The notes under the pieces were generated by a model, which was not told the DNA's origin, ran no database searches, and saw nothing but the letters and a program-made list of their open reading frames with translations. Shown one piece after another: positions 10,101-15,502 of a DNA stretch of 15,502 nt (positions are counted from its first letter, which is position 1; every line of letters begins with the position of its first letter). This stretch comes from Clostridiales bacterium (lineage in GTDB: Bacteria; Bacillota; Clostridia; Lutisporales; Lutisporaceae): the NCBI GenBank assembly GCA_012842725.1, contig DUSG01000005.1:1-15502 (forward strand). Reading direction: 5' to 3'. The position numbers and the translations under genes were made by a program.

Positions 10101-10211
10101 CCACTTGCCAAGGCCTGTCAGTATTTGCCCTGCTCCTGATTTCCTTTCTTTATACGTTTCATATGACAGAAGCTTCGGAAAAAACACATTTTCAATTATG
10201 CTATTGCTCAT
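7191..10211 (-). CDS. DUF1156 adenine-type DNA methyltransferase
   Basis: This is a 1006-aa protein. Residues 1-58 form the DUF1156 N-terminus, with KWWGRKPLVYVRA at 36-48. The SAM-binding motif DPFCGGG is at 236-242, followed by the acidic SDLNP at 258-262. The catalytic DPPY is at 619-622, as in N6-adenine (or N4-cytosine) methylases. The 350 residues between carry two cysteine pairs, CPEC (325-328) and CPHC (387-390), likely a zinc ribbon that helps target recognition. NFNSKLSRW (543-551) is a further family block. Motif order (SAM site, insert, DPPY) fits an alpha-class enzyme. An AAAGGGGG ribosome binding site lies 8 bases before the ATG, and the start overlaps the DUF3780 stop by 11 bases. 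It probably modifies host DNA for self-recognition; that role is inferred from context. Confidence 0.92.
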   Translation of the reverse strand: MSNSIIENVFFPKLLSYETYKERKSGAGQILTGLGKWWGRKPLVYVRALLLGSLLPASGNIEKDTEIYMKLLGLSERELLRRKNKNIEPLVKYEYMTEEEKGRYGAVVDYKINGPELDKFKREIIRRMEKNNYTPDTLPADVAFKYATDEEKKEYLRISFKNLSTQEKKELELLIFKRLPYDLKLNYCMGLDKLDNLSEETWEEINQYLGTNAHSYQELVKELGERRFGQIPTVGDPFCGGGNIPFEAARLGFNVYASDLNPIAMLLTWSALNLLSLPEEKIDELKAFQKRVFELADKQITEWGIEHNLKGHRANAYLYCAETVCPECGWKVPLAPSWVIGKKTRTIAVLKENDENKSFDIEIKMNASAEEMEKAKRGTVVDSNLLCPHCKNSIPMSVVRRDKRDENGNIIWGLRRWEKNEFIPREDDVFQERLYCIRYEDKEGNRYYKAPDEEDLKREKKVIELLRERFDRWQQKGYIPSDVIEEGEKTNEPIRTRGWAYWHQLFNPRQLLLHGLLMELIDKEAKAKEEKIVGLLGVNRCCNFNSKLSRWHKSYEKVQDTFYNQALNTVYDYSCRALSYLEENICIEISRSLNVNNTLIISTSDARDIKHPCHIWLTDPPYADAVNYHELSEFFLAWDRKFLKEVFPEWYTDSKRALAIKGSDDQFKLAMTEAFKNIAEHTPEGGYVIIMFTHQDAKVFANLVQILLTTGLRIMNAWSVATETESAGIDEGNYVQSTVAIILKKDSTYKRQRAFLRQLRGIVKSEVEKQINYMMEVEKGLKGNKIFTSADLELAGYYAALRVLTAYDISESEEKIAEFLEDMRSYASSIILPQGFKESGYNIESIKEVWASLNNYEKYYIRGLEFEKEGERKIKLYQDAARGLGILDYNDLLGENRVNRARVKTATEFRMTILETQHGFSNTILRYILAAINVAQEKTKETGDETAAIGIAHEWLKNKLGSEYWHRKQKVEILLKYISNLSMLPQWIEDSRIARYLLERVVNDRM

Positions 10212-10800
10212 CCAGCATACCCCCTTTGTAGTCCCAAAAACTGATCTGTTTTATTTTTTCCTCATCAACTGGATTTTCCAATAGACCGTATTTTATTCCC
10301 TTTCGCCAACCAATGTTTTTTTCGTTAGCACTACCTGTTGCTGCATTGGCAAGCCCATACAAAAACCATCTTTCCTCTGGCCTGAGCCCCTGCCAGTTAA
10401 TTATCGCTTTCGGAAGAAGATCTACATCCTCAACGTCTTCCACTGCCCACAACAGGAGTACTAATTCTTTCCCCATAAGCCTGTTAACAGGATTGTTACC
10501 TTTTTTCCATTTATAAGTCTTATACCCCTCTTTTTTAAGTCTGGAATTAAACTCCTGGGAGAGGTATGAAGATAACCTCTCCCAGATATGATAAGGAACT
10601 GCTACTTTTAGCTTGTTCTCTGTTGTTCTGCTTTCATTTAAACTCTTTAAATCCTCTTCTCCACACCATACAAAACGCTCATATACTCTTACTTTTTCTT
10701 TTTTGCTTTTAGGAATAATTACCATGAAATGGTGATGGGTTTCTTCGGGGTCAAAACCGTAACCATATACTTGTGGGTACTGTATCTGTCTTTTGCCCAT
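10201..10800 (-). CDS. DUF3780 protein of the anti-phage core
   Basis: This is a 199-aa protein of unknown biochemical role. It matches what I know of DUF3780: an N-terminal GYGFDP (13-18) then FMVIIP (25-30), a central block around 96-117 (KWKKGNNPVNRLMGKELVLL), and a tryptophan-rich end with NWQGLRPEERWFLYGL (135-150), AATG and GWRKGIKYGLLENP (164-177). It has no signal peptide, membrane segment or obvious catalytic motif, so it is a soluble protein and possibly a structural or adaptor subunit. The ATG has AAAGGAG ten bases upstream, placed in the 21-base gap after the DUF499 stop, and the gene's own end overlaps the methylase start. This tight packing implies co-translation with those two partners. 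Confidence 0.85.
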   Translation of the reverse strand: MGKRQIQYPQVYGYGFDPEETHHHFMVIIPKSKKEKVRVYERFVWCGEEDLKSLNESRTTENKLKVAVPYHIWERLSSYLSQEFNSRLKKEGYKTYKWKKGNNPVNRLMGKELVLLLWAVEDVEDVDLLPKAIINWQGLRPEERWFLYGLANAATGSANEKNIGWRKGIKYGLLENPVDEEKIKQISFWDYKGGMLDEQ

Positions 10801-10821
10801 TTATCTCTGGCTCCTTTATAT

Positions 10822-13800
10822 TTATGGTTGTTCAAACTCACCATTACATTCTTCTACTTTCTTGTTCTGTAGTCTTAACCATTCTATGAAGTCTTTTCCA
10901 GTCTCAAAATACACTTTTTCAAATCGACCTCTCACATTTGCTTGAGTATCCTTTATTACTTCTGCTGACAGTTTATCAACTAAATTCTTTAGCAAATCAA
11001 TATCTATACCATCTTCTTCAGACAGTATAATTGTCATTTCTCGTTTCGAATTTTGACTGTCTTCTATATCCAAGTAAACTTTCAGAGGTCGCGCATTGCA
11101 AGATTTTAACTTCTGAATCTCATTATAATAAATATTTCTATCATTGAAACGCACAAAGTTATTGCTACGAGGTTGATATTTTACAGGTTTTACTGGGTCT
11201 ATAACTGCTCCTGCTTTATAGTCAATTTTAATGATATTCGAATAACCATCATTGTTTCGAGCAACTATTTGAATACATTGAGCTTGCGAAGGGTCAACTA
11301 CTATTTCGTTTCCTTGTAATAAAATTCTTGTATCACTATTAATAGGTGAAGTACCATCTGTTGTGTAATAGATATCTGCTTCTGGCAGGCTTTTTACTTT
11401 TATATGCTTTAGCCCTTGTTCATCCGTAAACTCTTCAAGCTTAATCAATCTTATAGGACAAGTAAATATAAATGGATCGCTGTCAATATTTGTGCCAGAA
11501 GAATCTACAGCTAAAAATGTAAACTTACTGTTTCTTCCTGGCTTTAATTTGAACTCTTCCCAATTTTCCACATTCTGGGCAGTTGTCAAATCTATTGTCG
11601 TGCCTGGAGTACAGTAGACTGTATCGGCGTTTTTAACCCTTAATTTCAAAACAATCTCATCATTTTCAAAATCATATTCAATATTGCCATCTACCGTTAC
11701 AGTCGCTTTACGCTGAGGTTTTAGTATTATTTCATCGCCATCCTCAAGCCATTGTTCATTTCTTATTTTCCATTCCTTGTAATTATCAAGCAGATCTGGC
11801 ACGTACCATACCCATTTAGGTCTGTCAGCTGCACGTTGCTTCACCTCTTCCCATGTAATTGAAGTTCTCTGCGACACGGCACTATCAAGCAAGGAAAGCT
11901 GGACATCTTCGTCAAATTCCGCCATCTCTCTTGGATTGTTAATATCGATTTCAATATACTTTCCTTCGCTTCTTAGGGATTGTCTGATGACTTCTTCTCC
12001 ATCACGATTGTTACCAAGCAACCGTTCTACTTTTGAATCTACAGAAGCCGCACCAAACCTGCTCTGCCTTATATTTACCCGCACCGTTTCTGGTCTTATT
12101 GTGCTATAATCTATATCTAACTGGTGCAGGTAGTCTTTTGAAATATCATTATTGGGATAATACAACTTCTGAAAAGTCGATTTTATTCGCTCCAAAACTC
12201 TTAAAGCACTATTAGCCAATTCCCTTTCAGCTCGCTTATACTCGGGCTCCGTTGAATTAATCCTATTTTCCTGTAAAGCAGTCATAACTTCAAACCAGGC
12301 CAAATAATCCTTTATGCTTTCTATCAGTTCTCTATAATATCTGCTTGAACCTGTCAAAAATAACACTCTGTTTTTATTATGTTCAAGCGCTGTCCACCAT
12401 TCAACAAGCGTATTATTCAATTCACCGTTATTATTCACAGGTTTAGAAATTACCAGGGTAACTTCATCACGTTTTAACTGCAAACTGCTTAAATCTTTAG
12501 CAAAAGCAACTATGTTTTGATATACAGCCTGATAACAATCTTTGTCACGCGGTGCAAAATATGCTATTAATGCTCTCTGCAGCACATCCTCTGCAATGCT
12601 ATCAGTAATTTGTTCTCTTTTTCTTATCATTTGCGCTATGACATTCTCATTGTAACCAAAATATTTTTTACCGCGCTGATTTTCTTTTGAATATGATGTT
12701 TGACGCCAGTAATCTTCCAGCACACCTTTTGCTTTGGTTATATCATCGGTTGGCTCAAGAGTATAAGCATATATTTCCTCTTCAGTTAAGCCCACTGTTT
12801 CTTGATCAGTCGTTGACAAAGAAGCAAACAAAATTGCCTTGGCAAATTTGCTAGCAAGATTGTTGTTATATTTCTTGTCTATTAATTGAGCTACTGATAC
12901 CCCGCTTAATGAATGTACATCTTTATTGATTGCGTTATCTAAATCAGCATTAATTGAAACTATTAAATCTCTCATATCATTGTCGTTTTCCTGACTCAAA
13001 TCATAATCGCTTACAGTTATAAAATATTTGGGTGGTAATTTGTCTTTGTTCAAGTACAAATATCGAACATAACGCCTGAATAATCTTAATAATCCTCGAG
13101 TCTGTTGGAACTTTAAGTTATTTCTAAAGTTAGCTATCAGTTCAACAATCCCAGGGTGAAAAGGATAACATTCTTTAAACCTTAATTTAATTTTATCAAC
13201 AGTATCAGATACTAATCCTGAATTCTCAAGATTGGATAAGAATCTAAAATAATAATTAGCAATGTTATTAACATCAGGATCAGACTTCGGGTTTATTGGG
13301 TACCGTTTAAATAATTTTTTTCTAAGAATTTCATAAATTTCTGGACTACTAATATCAATAGGTTTTATTATTTCTGCCGTTCGTTCTGCTTCATTTTTAA
13401 GCGAGAGCGCTGTTTTATTAATAACATATTCACTTCCTTTTTCATACTGTGCTTCAAGGTCTGATAGAACTATTACAACTCTTGACATATCAGGGCTGTT
13501 TATAGCATTAAACAAGTTAGCAAGACCAGTGCTAACAAAAACTGCCTTGTTTGAATCACCTTTTGGTACTGTTTCTGCGTATTCAAAATACGGAGGCAAC
13601 TCGTCCAAAAGCAAAAGAAGAGGTTTTCCACTTAAAAGTTCACGCCATTCTTTATCACTCGGCGCTTCATACCCTTCTCTAACACTTTGTCTGAATAGAT
13701 TTAGTCTGTTTAACCTATGTGCAATTTCTATCCACGGCAGTTCTGGACTATTTCTTCCCGTAAAACCTACAACTTCTATTTCACCTTCATATAAGTAAGG

Positions 13801-14118
13801 AAAATCAGCGCCTAATATCTGTTTTCTTATACTCGGATACTGGGCCAAGAGCCCAAGAGCAATCATATTATGGGTTTTACCGCCGCCCATTGCCTGCTTT
13901 AATACAATTAAACCCGAACCATCACTCCGTCCGCTAAATCTCGCAAAAGTCTTGTTAAAAAGTAAACGCATATTGTTTGTAACATAATTTTTTGAAAAGA
14001 AATCGTTCGGATCTATTCTTTTGTCTAAAAGCATATCTAACTCTTGAACATCGTCTATAGTTCCACCTGTTAATGTCTCTTGTCGTGGCTCGCAAAGCTC
14101 AAATATTGTTTTTAACAT
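10822..14118 (-). CDS. DUF499 AAA-type ATPase of the anti-phage core
   Basis: This is a 1098-aa protein. The N-terminal third is a P-loop ATPase: Walker A around MGGGKTH (77-83), Walker B LLLLLDELPPYFE (167-179), and a sensor-like strand RVVIVLSDLEAQYE near 213-226. The middle is helical and carries no motif I recognise. The C-terminal part is beta-rich; YYTTDGTSP at 917-925 resembles the chitobiase C-terminal, fibronectin-III-like domain. The final 100 residues include a REMTIILSEEDGID stretch. The ATG has AAGGAGG 12 bases upstream. DUF499 ATPases recur beside DUF1156 methylases in defence islands. A motor or switch that gates the helicase-nuclease is a plausible role but is inferred. The family call is strong; the biochemical step is unknown. 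Confidence 0.9.
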   Translation of the reverse strand: MLKTIFELCEPRQETLTGGTIDDVQELDMLLDKRIDPNDFFSKNYVTNNMRLLFNKTFARFSGRSDGSGLIVLKQAMGGGKTHNMIALGLLAQYPSIRKQILGADFPYLYEGEIEVVGFTGRNSPELPWIEIAHRLNRLNLFRQSVREGYEAPSDKEWRELLSGKPLLLLLDELPPYFEYAETVPKGDSNKAVFVSTGLANLFNAINSPDMSRVVIVLSDLEAQYEKGSEYVINKTALSLKNEAERTAEIIKPIDISSPEIYEILRKKLFKRYPINPKSDPDVNNIANYYFRFLSNLENSGLVSDTVDKIKLRFKECYPFHPGIVELIANFRNNLKFQQTRGLLRLFRRYVRYLYLNKDKLPPKYFITVSDYDLSQENDNDMRDLIVSINADLDNAINKDVHSLSGVSVAQLIDKKYNNNLASKFAKAILFASLSTTDQETVGLTEEEIYAYTLEPTDDITKAKGVLEDYWRQTSYSKENQRGKKYFGYNENVIAQMIRKREQITDSIAEDVLQRALIAYFAPRDKDCYQAVYQNIVAFAKDLSSLQLKRDEVTLVISKPVNNNGELNNTLVEWWTALEHNKNRVLFLTGSSRYYRELIESIKDYLAWFEVMTALQENRINSTEPEYKRAERELANSALRVLERIKSTFQKLYYPNNDISKDYLHQLDIDYSTIRPETVRVNIRQSRFGAASVDSKVERLLGNNRDGEEVIRQSLRSEGKYIEIDINNPREMAEFDEDVQLSLLDSAVSQRTSITWEEVKQRAADRPKWVWYVPDLLDNYKEWKIRNEQWLEDGDEIILKPQRKATVTVDGNIEYDFENDEIVLKLRVKNADTVYCTPGTTIDLTTAQNVENWEEFKLKPGRNSKFTFLAVDSSGTNIDSDPFIFTCPIRLIKLEEFTDEQGLKHIKVKSLPEADIYYTTDGTSPINSDTRILLQGNEIVVDPSQAQCIQIVARNNDGYSNIIKIDYKAGAVIDPVKPVKYQPRSNNFVRFNDRNIYYNEIQKLKSCNARPLKVYLDIEDSQNSKREMTIILSEEDGIDIDLLKNLVDKLSAEVIKDTQANVRGRFEKVYFETGKDFIEWLRLQNKKVEECNGEFEQP

Positions 14119-14202
14119 CTGAATATTTTACCTCCTTTTAAGCCTATCTTTGATAATATGTTTTTAAACTTAAAGATCGGAGCAAAAAAGTAAAACCTTA
14201 GC

Positions 14203-14526
14203 TTAGATCTTTTGATTTGCATTTTCTGTTTTGGAAAAATAAGTATAAACCATATTTCTCAGCAATCGGCTAATTGTTACATTATAGCGTTGAGCAAGGC
14301 TTTTGATATACTCAAGCTCTGCATCGGAAACCTTAATATTAATCATCTTTCCTGTTCGTGATTGAAAAGTATAATCTTCTAATAGCTCTTCTGGATGGAA
14401 ATTATAAAGTATATACATAATCATCTTGGCTCGGGTAGAAGCCAAATGGTTTTCAACCGCATATTCCTTTAGTTTCCTATGCATCTCGGGATTAATTAAG
14501 GCCCATATTTGATGAGGCTTTCTCAC
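14203..14526 (-). CDS. small tandem ribbon-helix-helix-like DNA-binding protein
   Basis: This is a 107-aa protein. Residues 61-97 fit a ribbon-helix-helix unit: strand MINIKVS, helix DAELEYIKSLAQRYN, then helix TISRLLRNMVYTYF. Residues 6-41 can be read the same way (strand QIWALIN, helix EMHRKLKEYAVENH, second helix from TRAKMIMYILYNF), so one chain may mimic an RHH dimer. RHH proteins are repressors or centromere binders. A longer frame starts with TTG at 14562, but AAGGAGGG lies inside it, 10 bases before the GTG at 14524-14526, so I start there. It heads the gene series, 84 bases before the DUF499 start, and the 10-bp-phased TTAA array lies about 335 bases upstream. It is a candidate regulator of the locus. 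The C-terminal RHH is fairly convincing; the N-terminal copy is tentative. Confidence 0.65.
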   Translation of the reverse strand: MRKPHQIWALINPEMHRKLKEYAVENHLASTRAKMIMYILYNFHPEELLEDYTFQSRTGKMINIKVSDAELEYIKSLAQRYNVTISRLLRNMVYTYFSKTENANQKI

Positions 14527-14550
14527 GAAACCAATCCCTCCTTCTTTATA

Positions 14551-14559
14551 ATCATAGCA
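14551..14559 (-). promoter_or_regulatory. possible extended -10 promoter for the RHH gene
   Basis: The minus strand reads TGCTATGAT, an extended -10 element (TGnTATGAT, five of six in the hexamer). A poor TTGAAG lies 20 bases upstream. The transcript would start near 14544, very close to the ribosome binding site at 14536-14543, giving a leader of about 20 bases. This is a weak candidate; a start further upstream is equally possible. Confidence 0.3.
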
Positions 14560-14562
14560 CAA

Positions 14563-14860
14563 TGTATAATAAAATTCTTCAAGTTTTTTTTAGATTTTTT
14601 CTTTTAACTCCCTAAGTAAAACTAAAAGTTATATTTCAGCATTGAAAAATCTTTTAAAGCTGACCTTGGCAAATTATTCTATTTTATCGTGGTTTTTCTC
14701 CGTTTTTCTTGCAATACGAAAGTTTTTAACGCTAAATCAATTTAGTTCTCCAATGCTTGGTTTGTTTTTAAAATCGTGTGCAATATCTTTAACGGCTCTT
14801 TTAACTGTTATTTTCAAATGAACTCTTGATTTTCTTGGCGTTCATGTATTGGTATAAAGT
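14563..14860. other. AT-rich intergenic stretch, no gene seen
   Basis: I see no supported reading frame or RNA gene on either strand. It holds one TTTTTAAAATCG motif (14765-14776), related to the dispersed copies further right, and several T-runs. A plus-strand TGGTATAAA near 14850-14858 resembles an extended -10 pointing into the repeat array, but without a good -35 it is only a hint. Confidence 0.5.
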
Positions 14861-14960
14861 TTATTAACTGCTATTAATTTTTATTAATCTCTGTTAATCT
14901 CCGTTAATTTCTATTAATGGCCATTAATGCGAATTAATAAAGATTAACAGACGTTAATAA
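14861..14960. repeat. ten-unit, 10-bp-phased TTAA array with dyad symmetry
   Basis: Ten TTAA cores begin at 14864 and recur every 10 bases to 14954, without a single slip in spacing. The commonest core is ATTAAT or GTTAAT; the other positions vary. Units 3 to 10 (14881-14960) are arranged around a centre between 14920 and 14921: the two 40-base halves match as reverse complements at 32 of 40 positions, unit 4 (14891-14900) is the exact reverse complement of unit 9 (14941-14950), and the middle is a perfect 16-base palindrome, ATTAATGGCCATTAAT (14913-14928). All cores therefore face roughly the same side of the helix. Such arrays serve as cooperative operators, plasmid centromeres or iterons. 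The RHH gene downstream is the obvious candidate binder, which is inferred. Confidence 0.85.
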
Positions 14961-15250
14961 AGCTATCTCATCCAAAAAATAAATTTGAAGCTACACAAAC
15001 TAATACCATCAGAATGCAGTCTTCTTACGATATTAAATTCGTTTTTAAAAACCAAAACAGGTTTAGAAAGCATTTTTAAAATTGCATTCTCAAAATGAAG
15101 ATCAAAAATAGGAATCTGGCTACATAATTTTCAGCAAGATTGGCAGAAGCTTTTATGCAACATCGATTTTAAAAACAAAAACTTTTGATTTTATGTATAC
15201 AAAATCGTTCCCTTTATTTTTAAAAACGAAAGCCAAAAATGAAAAAAAAT
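14961..15250. other. AT-rich intergenic stretch with dispersed TTTTTAAAAAC motifs
   Basis: No gene is supported here. Near-palindromic TTTTTAAAAAC-type motifs recur at about 15041-15052, 15072-15083, 15165-15176 and 15216-15228, with further copies at 15325-15336 and 14764-14776. AGAATGCA (15012-15019) and TGCATTCT (15083-15090) form an inverted pair around two of them. These may be sites for an AT-binding protein, or simple drift in AT-rich DNA. Confidence 0.4.
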
Positions 15251-15286
15251 AAAGCCTCTGCCCTGAAAACCAGAGTAGAGGCTTTT
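15251..15286. terminator. bidirectional rho-independent terminator
   Basis: AAAGCCTCT (15251-15259) and AGAGGCTTT (15277-15285) form a perfect 9-bp stem. The plus strand continues into T-rich sequence (TTTTCATTTTTCATTTTT), and the A-run at 15242-15249 supplies an even better T-run on the minus strand. It probably ends minus-strand transcription coming from beyond the right edge, insulating the defence locus. It could also end any plus-strand transcript from the array region. Confidence 0.75.
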
Positions 15287-15309
15287 CATTTTTCATTTTT
15301 CTTTAACCT

Positions 15310-15386
15310 GACACTATGCCTCTCGCTTTTAAAAACGTAAAATTTGATTTTAATATCCCTTTTCAGGTATTATAAGAGATAGTGTC
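15310..15386. repeat. 77-bp element with inverted ends, MITE-like
   Basis: GACACTAT (15310-15317) and ATAGTGTC (15379-15386) are perfect 8-base inverted ends. A following CTCT inside each end extends the match if two bases are skipped. The interior holds one TTTTTAAAAAC-type motif and no reading frame. No target duplication is evident. It could be a small non-autonomous transposable element or a remnant of an insertion-sequence end. Confidence 0.35.
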
Positions 15387-15502
15387 TTGTCAAGTGGTGT
15401 AAAATGATTTCTACTTTATCATTTTTTCACCTCATTTATGTAATAAAGCTACTGGTGTCAATGTAAATTCATTTATCGATGTAATCTTTGACATTGATTC
15501 CA
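15387..15502. other. right-edge stretch with a weak AT hairpin, no gene assigned
   Basis: AAAATGAT (15401-15408) and ATCATTTT (15418-15425) form an 8-bp AT-rich inverted repeat with a 9-base loop, followed on the plus strand by two more T; this is a weak terminator-like structure. A short minus-strand frame, open to the edge and ending at 15432, encodes about 22 residues that I do not recognise and is too short to support. Confidence 0.35.

Noticed and set aside
4420..14118. BREX or DISARM as the identity of the core
   Set aside because: No PglZ, BrxL or Pgl-type gene, and no DUF1998 (DrmB) or DrmA helicase is present; DUF499, DUF1156 and DUF3780 indicate a different system.
14172..14212. 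AAAGATC/GATCTTT inverted pair after the RHH stop as a terminator
   Set aside because: Seven weak base pairs, a 27-base loop and no clean T-run; unlikely to stop transcription before the DUF499 gene.
14527..14562. TTG-started extension of the RHH protein
   Set aside because: The AAGGAGGG site lies inside it, 10 bases before the GTG at 14526.
14861..14960. Array considered as a CRISPR or simple microsatellite
   Set aside because: Units are 10 bases with only a 4-6 base core conserved and no spacers, so not CRISPR; fixed phase with variable flanks and dyad symmetry argue against a plain microsatellite.
15370..15393. Minus-strand TTGACA plus TATAAT near the right edge as a promoter
   Set aside because: The spacer is only 13 bases, too short for a sigma-70-type promoter, and it overlaps the end of the 77-bp inverted element.
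15432..15502. Short minus-strand frame open to the right edge
   Set aside because: About 22 codons, no recognisable sequence and no visible ribosome binding site; expected by chance.

Overview
The window is a compact defence island. Every recognisable gene lies on the minus strand, so the genes read from right to left. The DNA is AT-rich. The genes have strong AGGAGG-type ribosome binding sites, and several use GTG or possibly TTG starts. This suggests a low-GC Bacillota (Firmicutes) host, perhaps a thermophilic clostridium; that is an impression from base and residue use, not a firm assignment. No RNA genes, CRISPR array or intact insertion sequence were seen.

Layout in transcription order. 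Positions 14527-15502 hold no convincing gene. They carry a bidirectional terminator (15251-15286), a 77-bp element with inverted ends (15310-15386), dispersed TTTTTAAAAAC motifs and, most strikingly, ten TTAA cores at an exact 10-bp pitch (14861-14960), eight of whose units form a large imperfect palindrome. Next come: a 107-aa protein that looks like two ribbon-helix-helix units in tandem (14203-14526); a DUF499 AAA ATPase (10822-14118); a DUF3780 protein (10201-10800); a DUF1156 adenine-type DNA methyltransferase (7191-10211); a SNF2 helicase with an N-terminal phospholipase-D domain (4420 to about 7131); an OLD-family ATPase-TOPRIM nuclease (2370-4340); a GmrSD-like DUF262-DUF1524 protein (338-2239); and a GIY-YIG nuclease-like protein cut by the left edge (1-297).

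The ATPase, DUF3780, methylase and helicase set is a conserved predicted anti-phage core. I recall it being called the helicase-methylase-ATPase (Hma) type, and NCBI naming the families 'anti-phage-associated DUF499/DUF1156/DUF3780'; these names are from memory. The likely logic is that the methylase marks self DNA while the ATPase and PLD-helicase act on unmarked DNA. Downstream sit three further nuclease types (TOPRIM, HNH, GIY-YIG), so the strand carries four unrelated nuclease-type folds counting PLD. A good sigma-70-like promoter at 2337-2366 suggests that DUF262 and GIY-YIG form a separately expressible submodule. The tandem RHH protein and the phased TTAA array at the head of the locus could form an undescribed control or segregation element.
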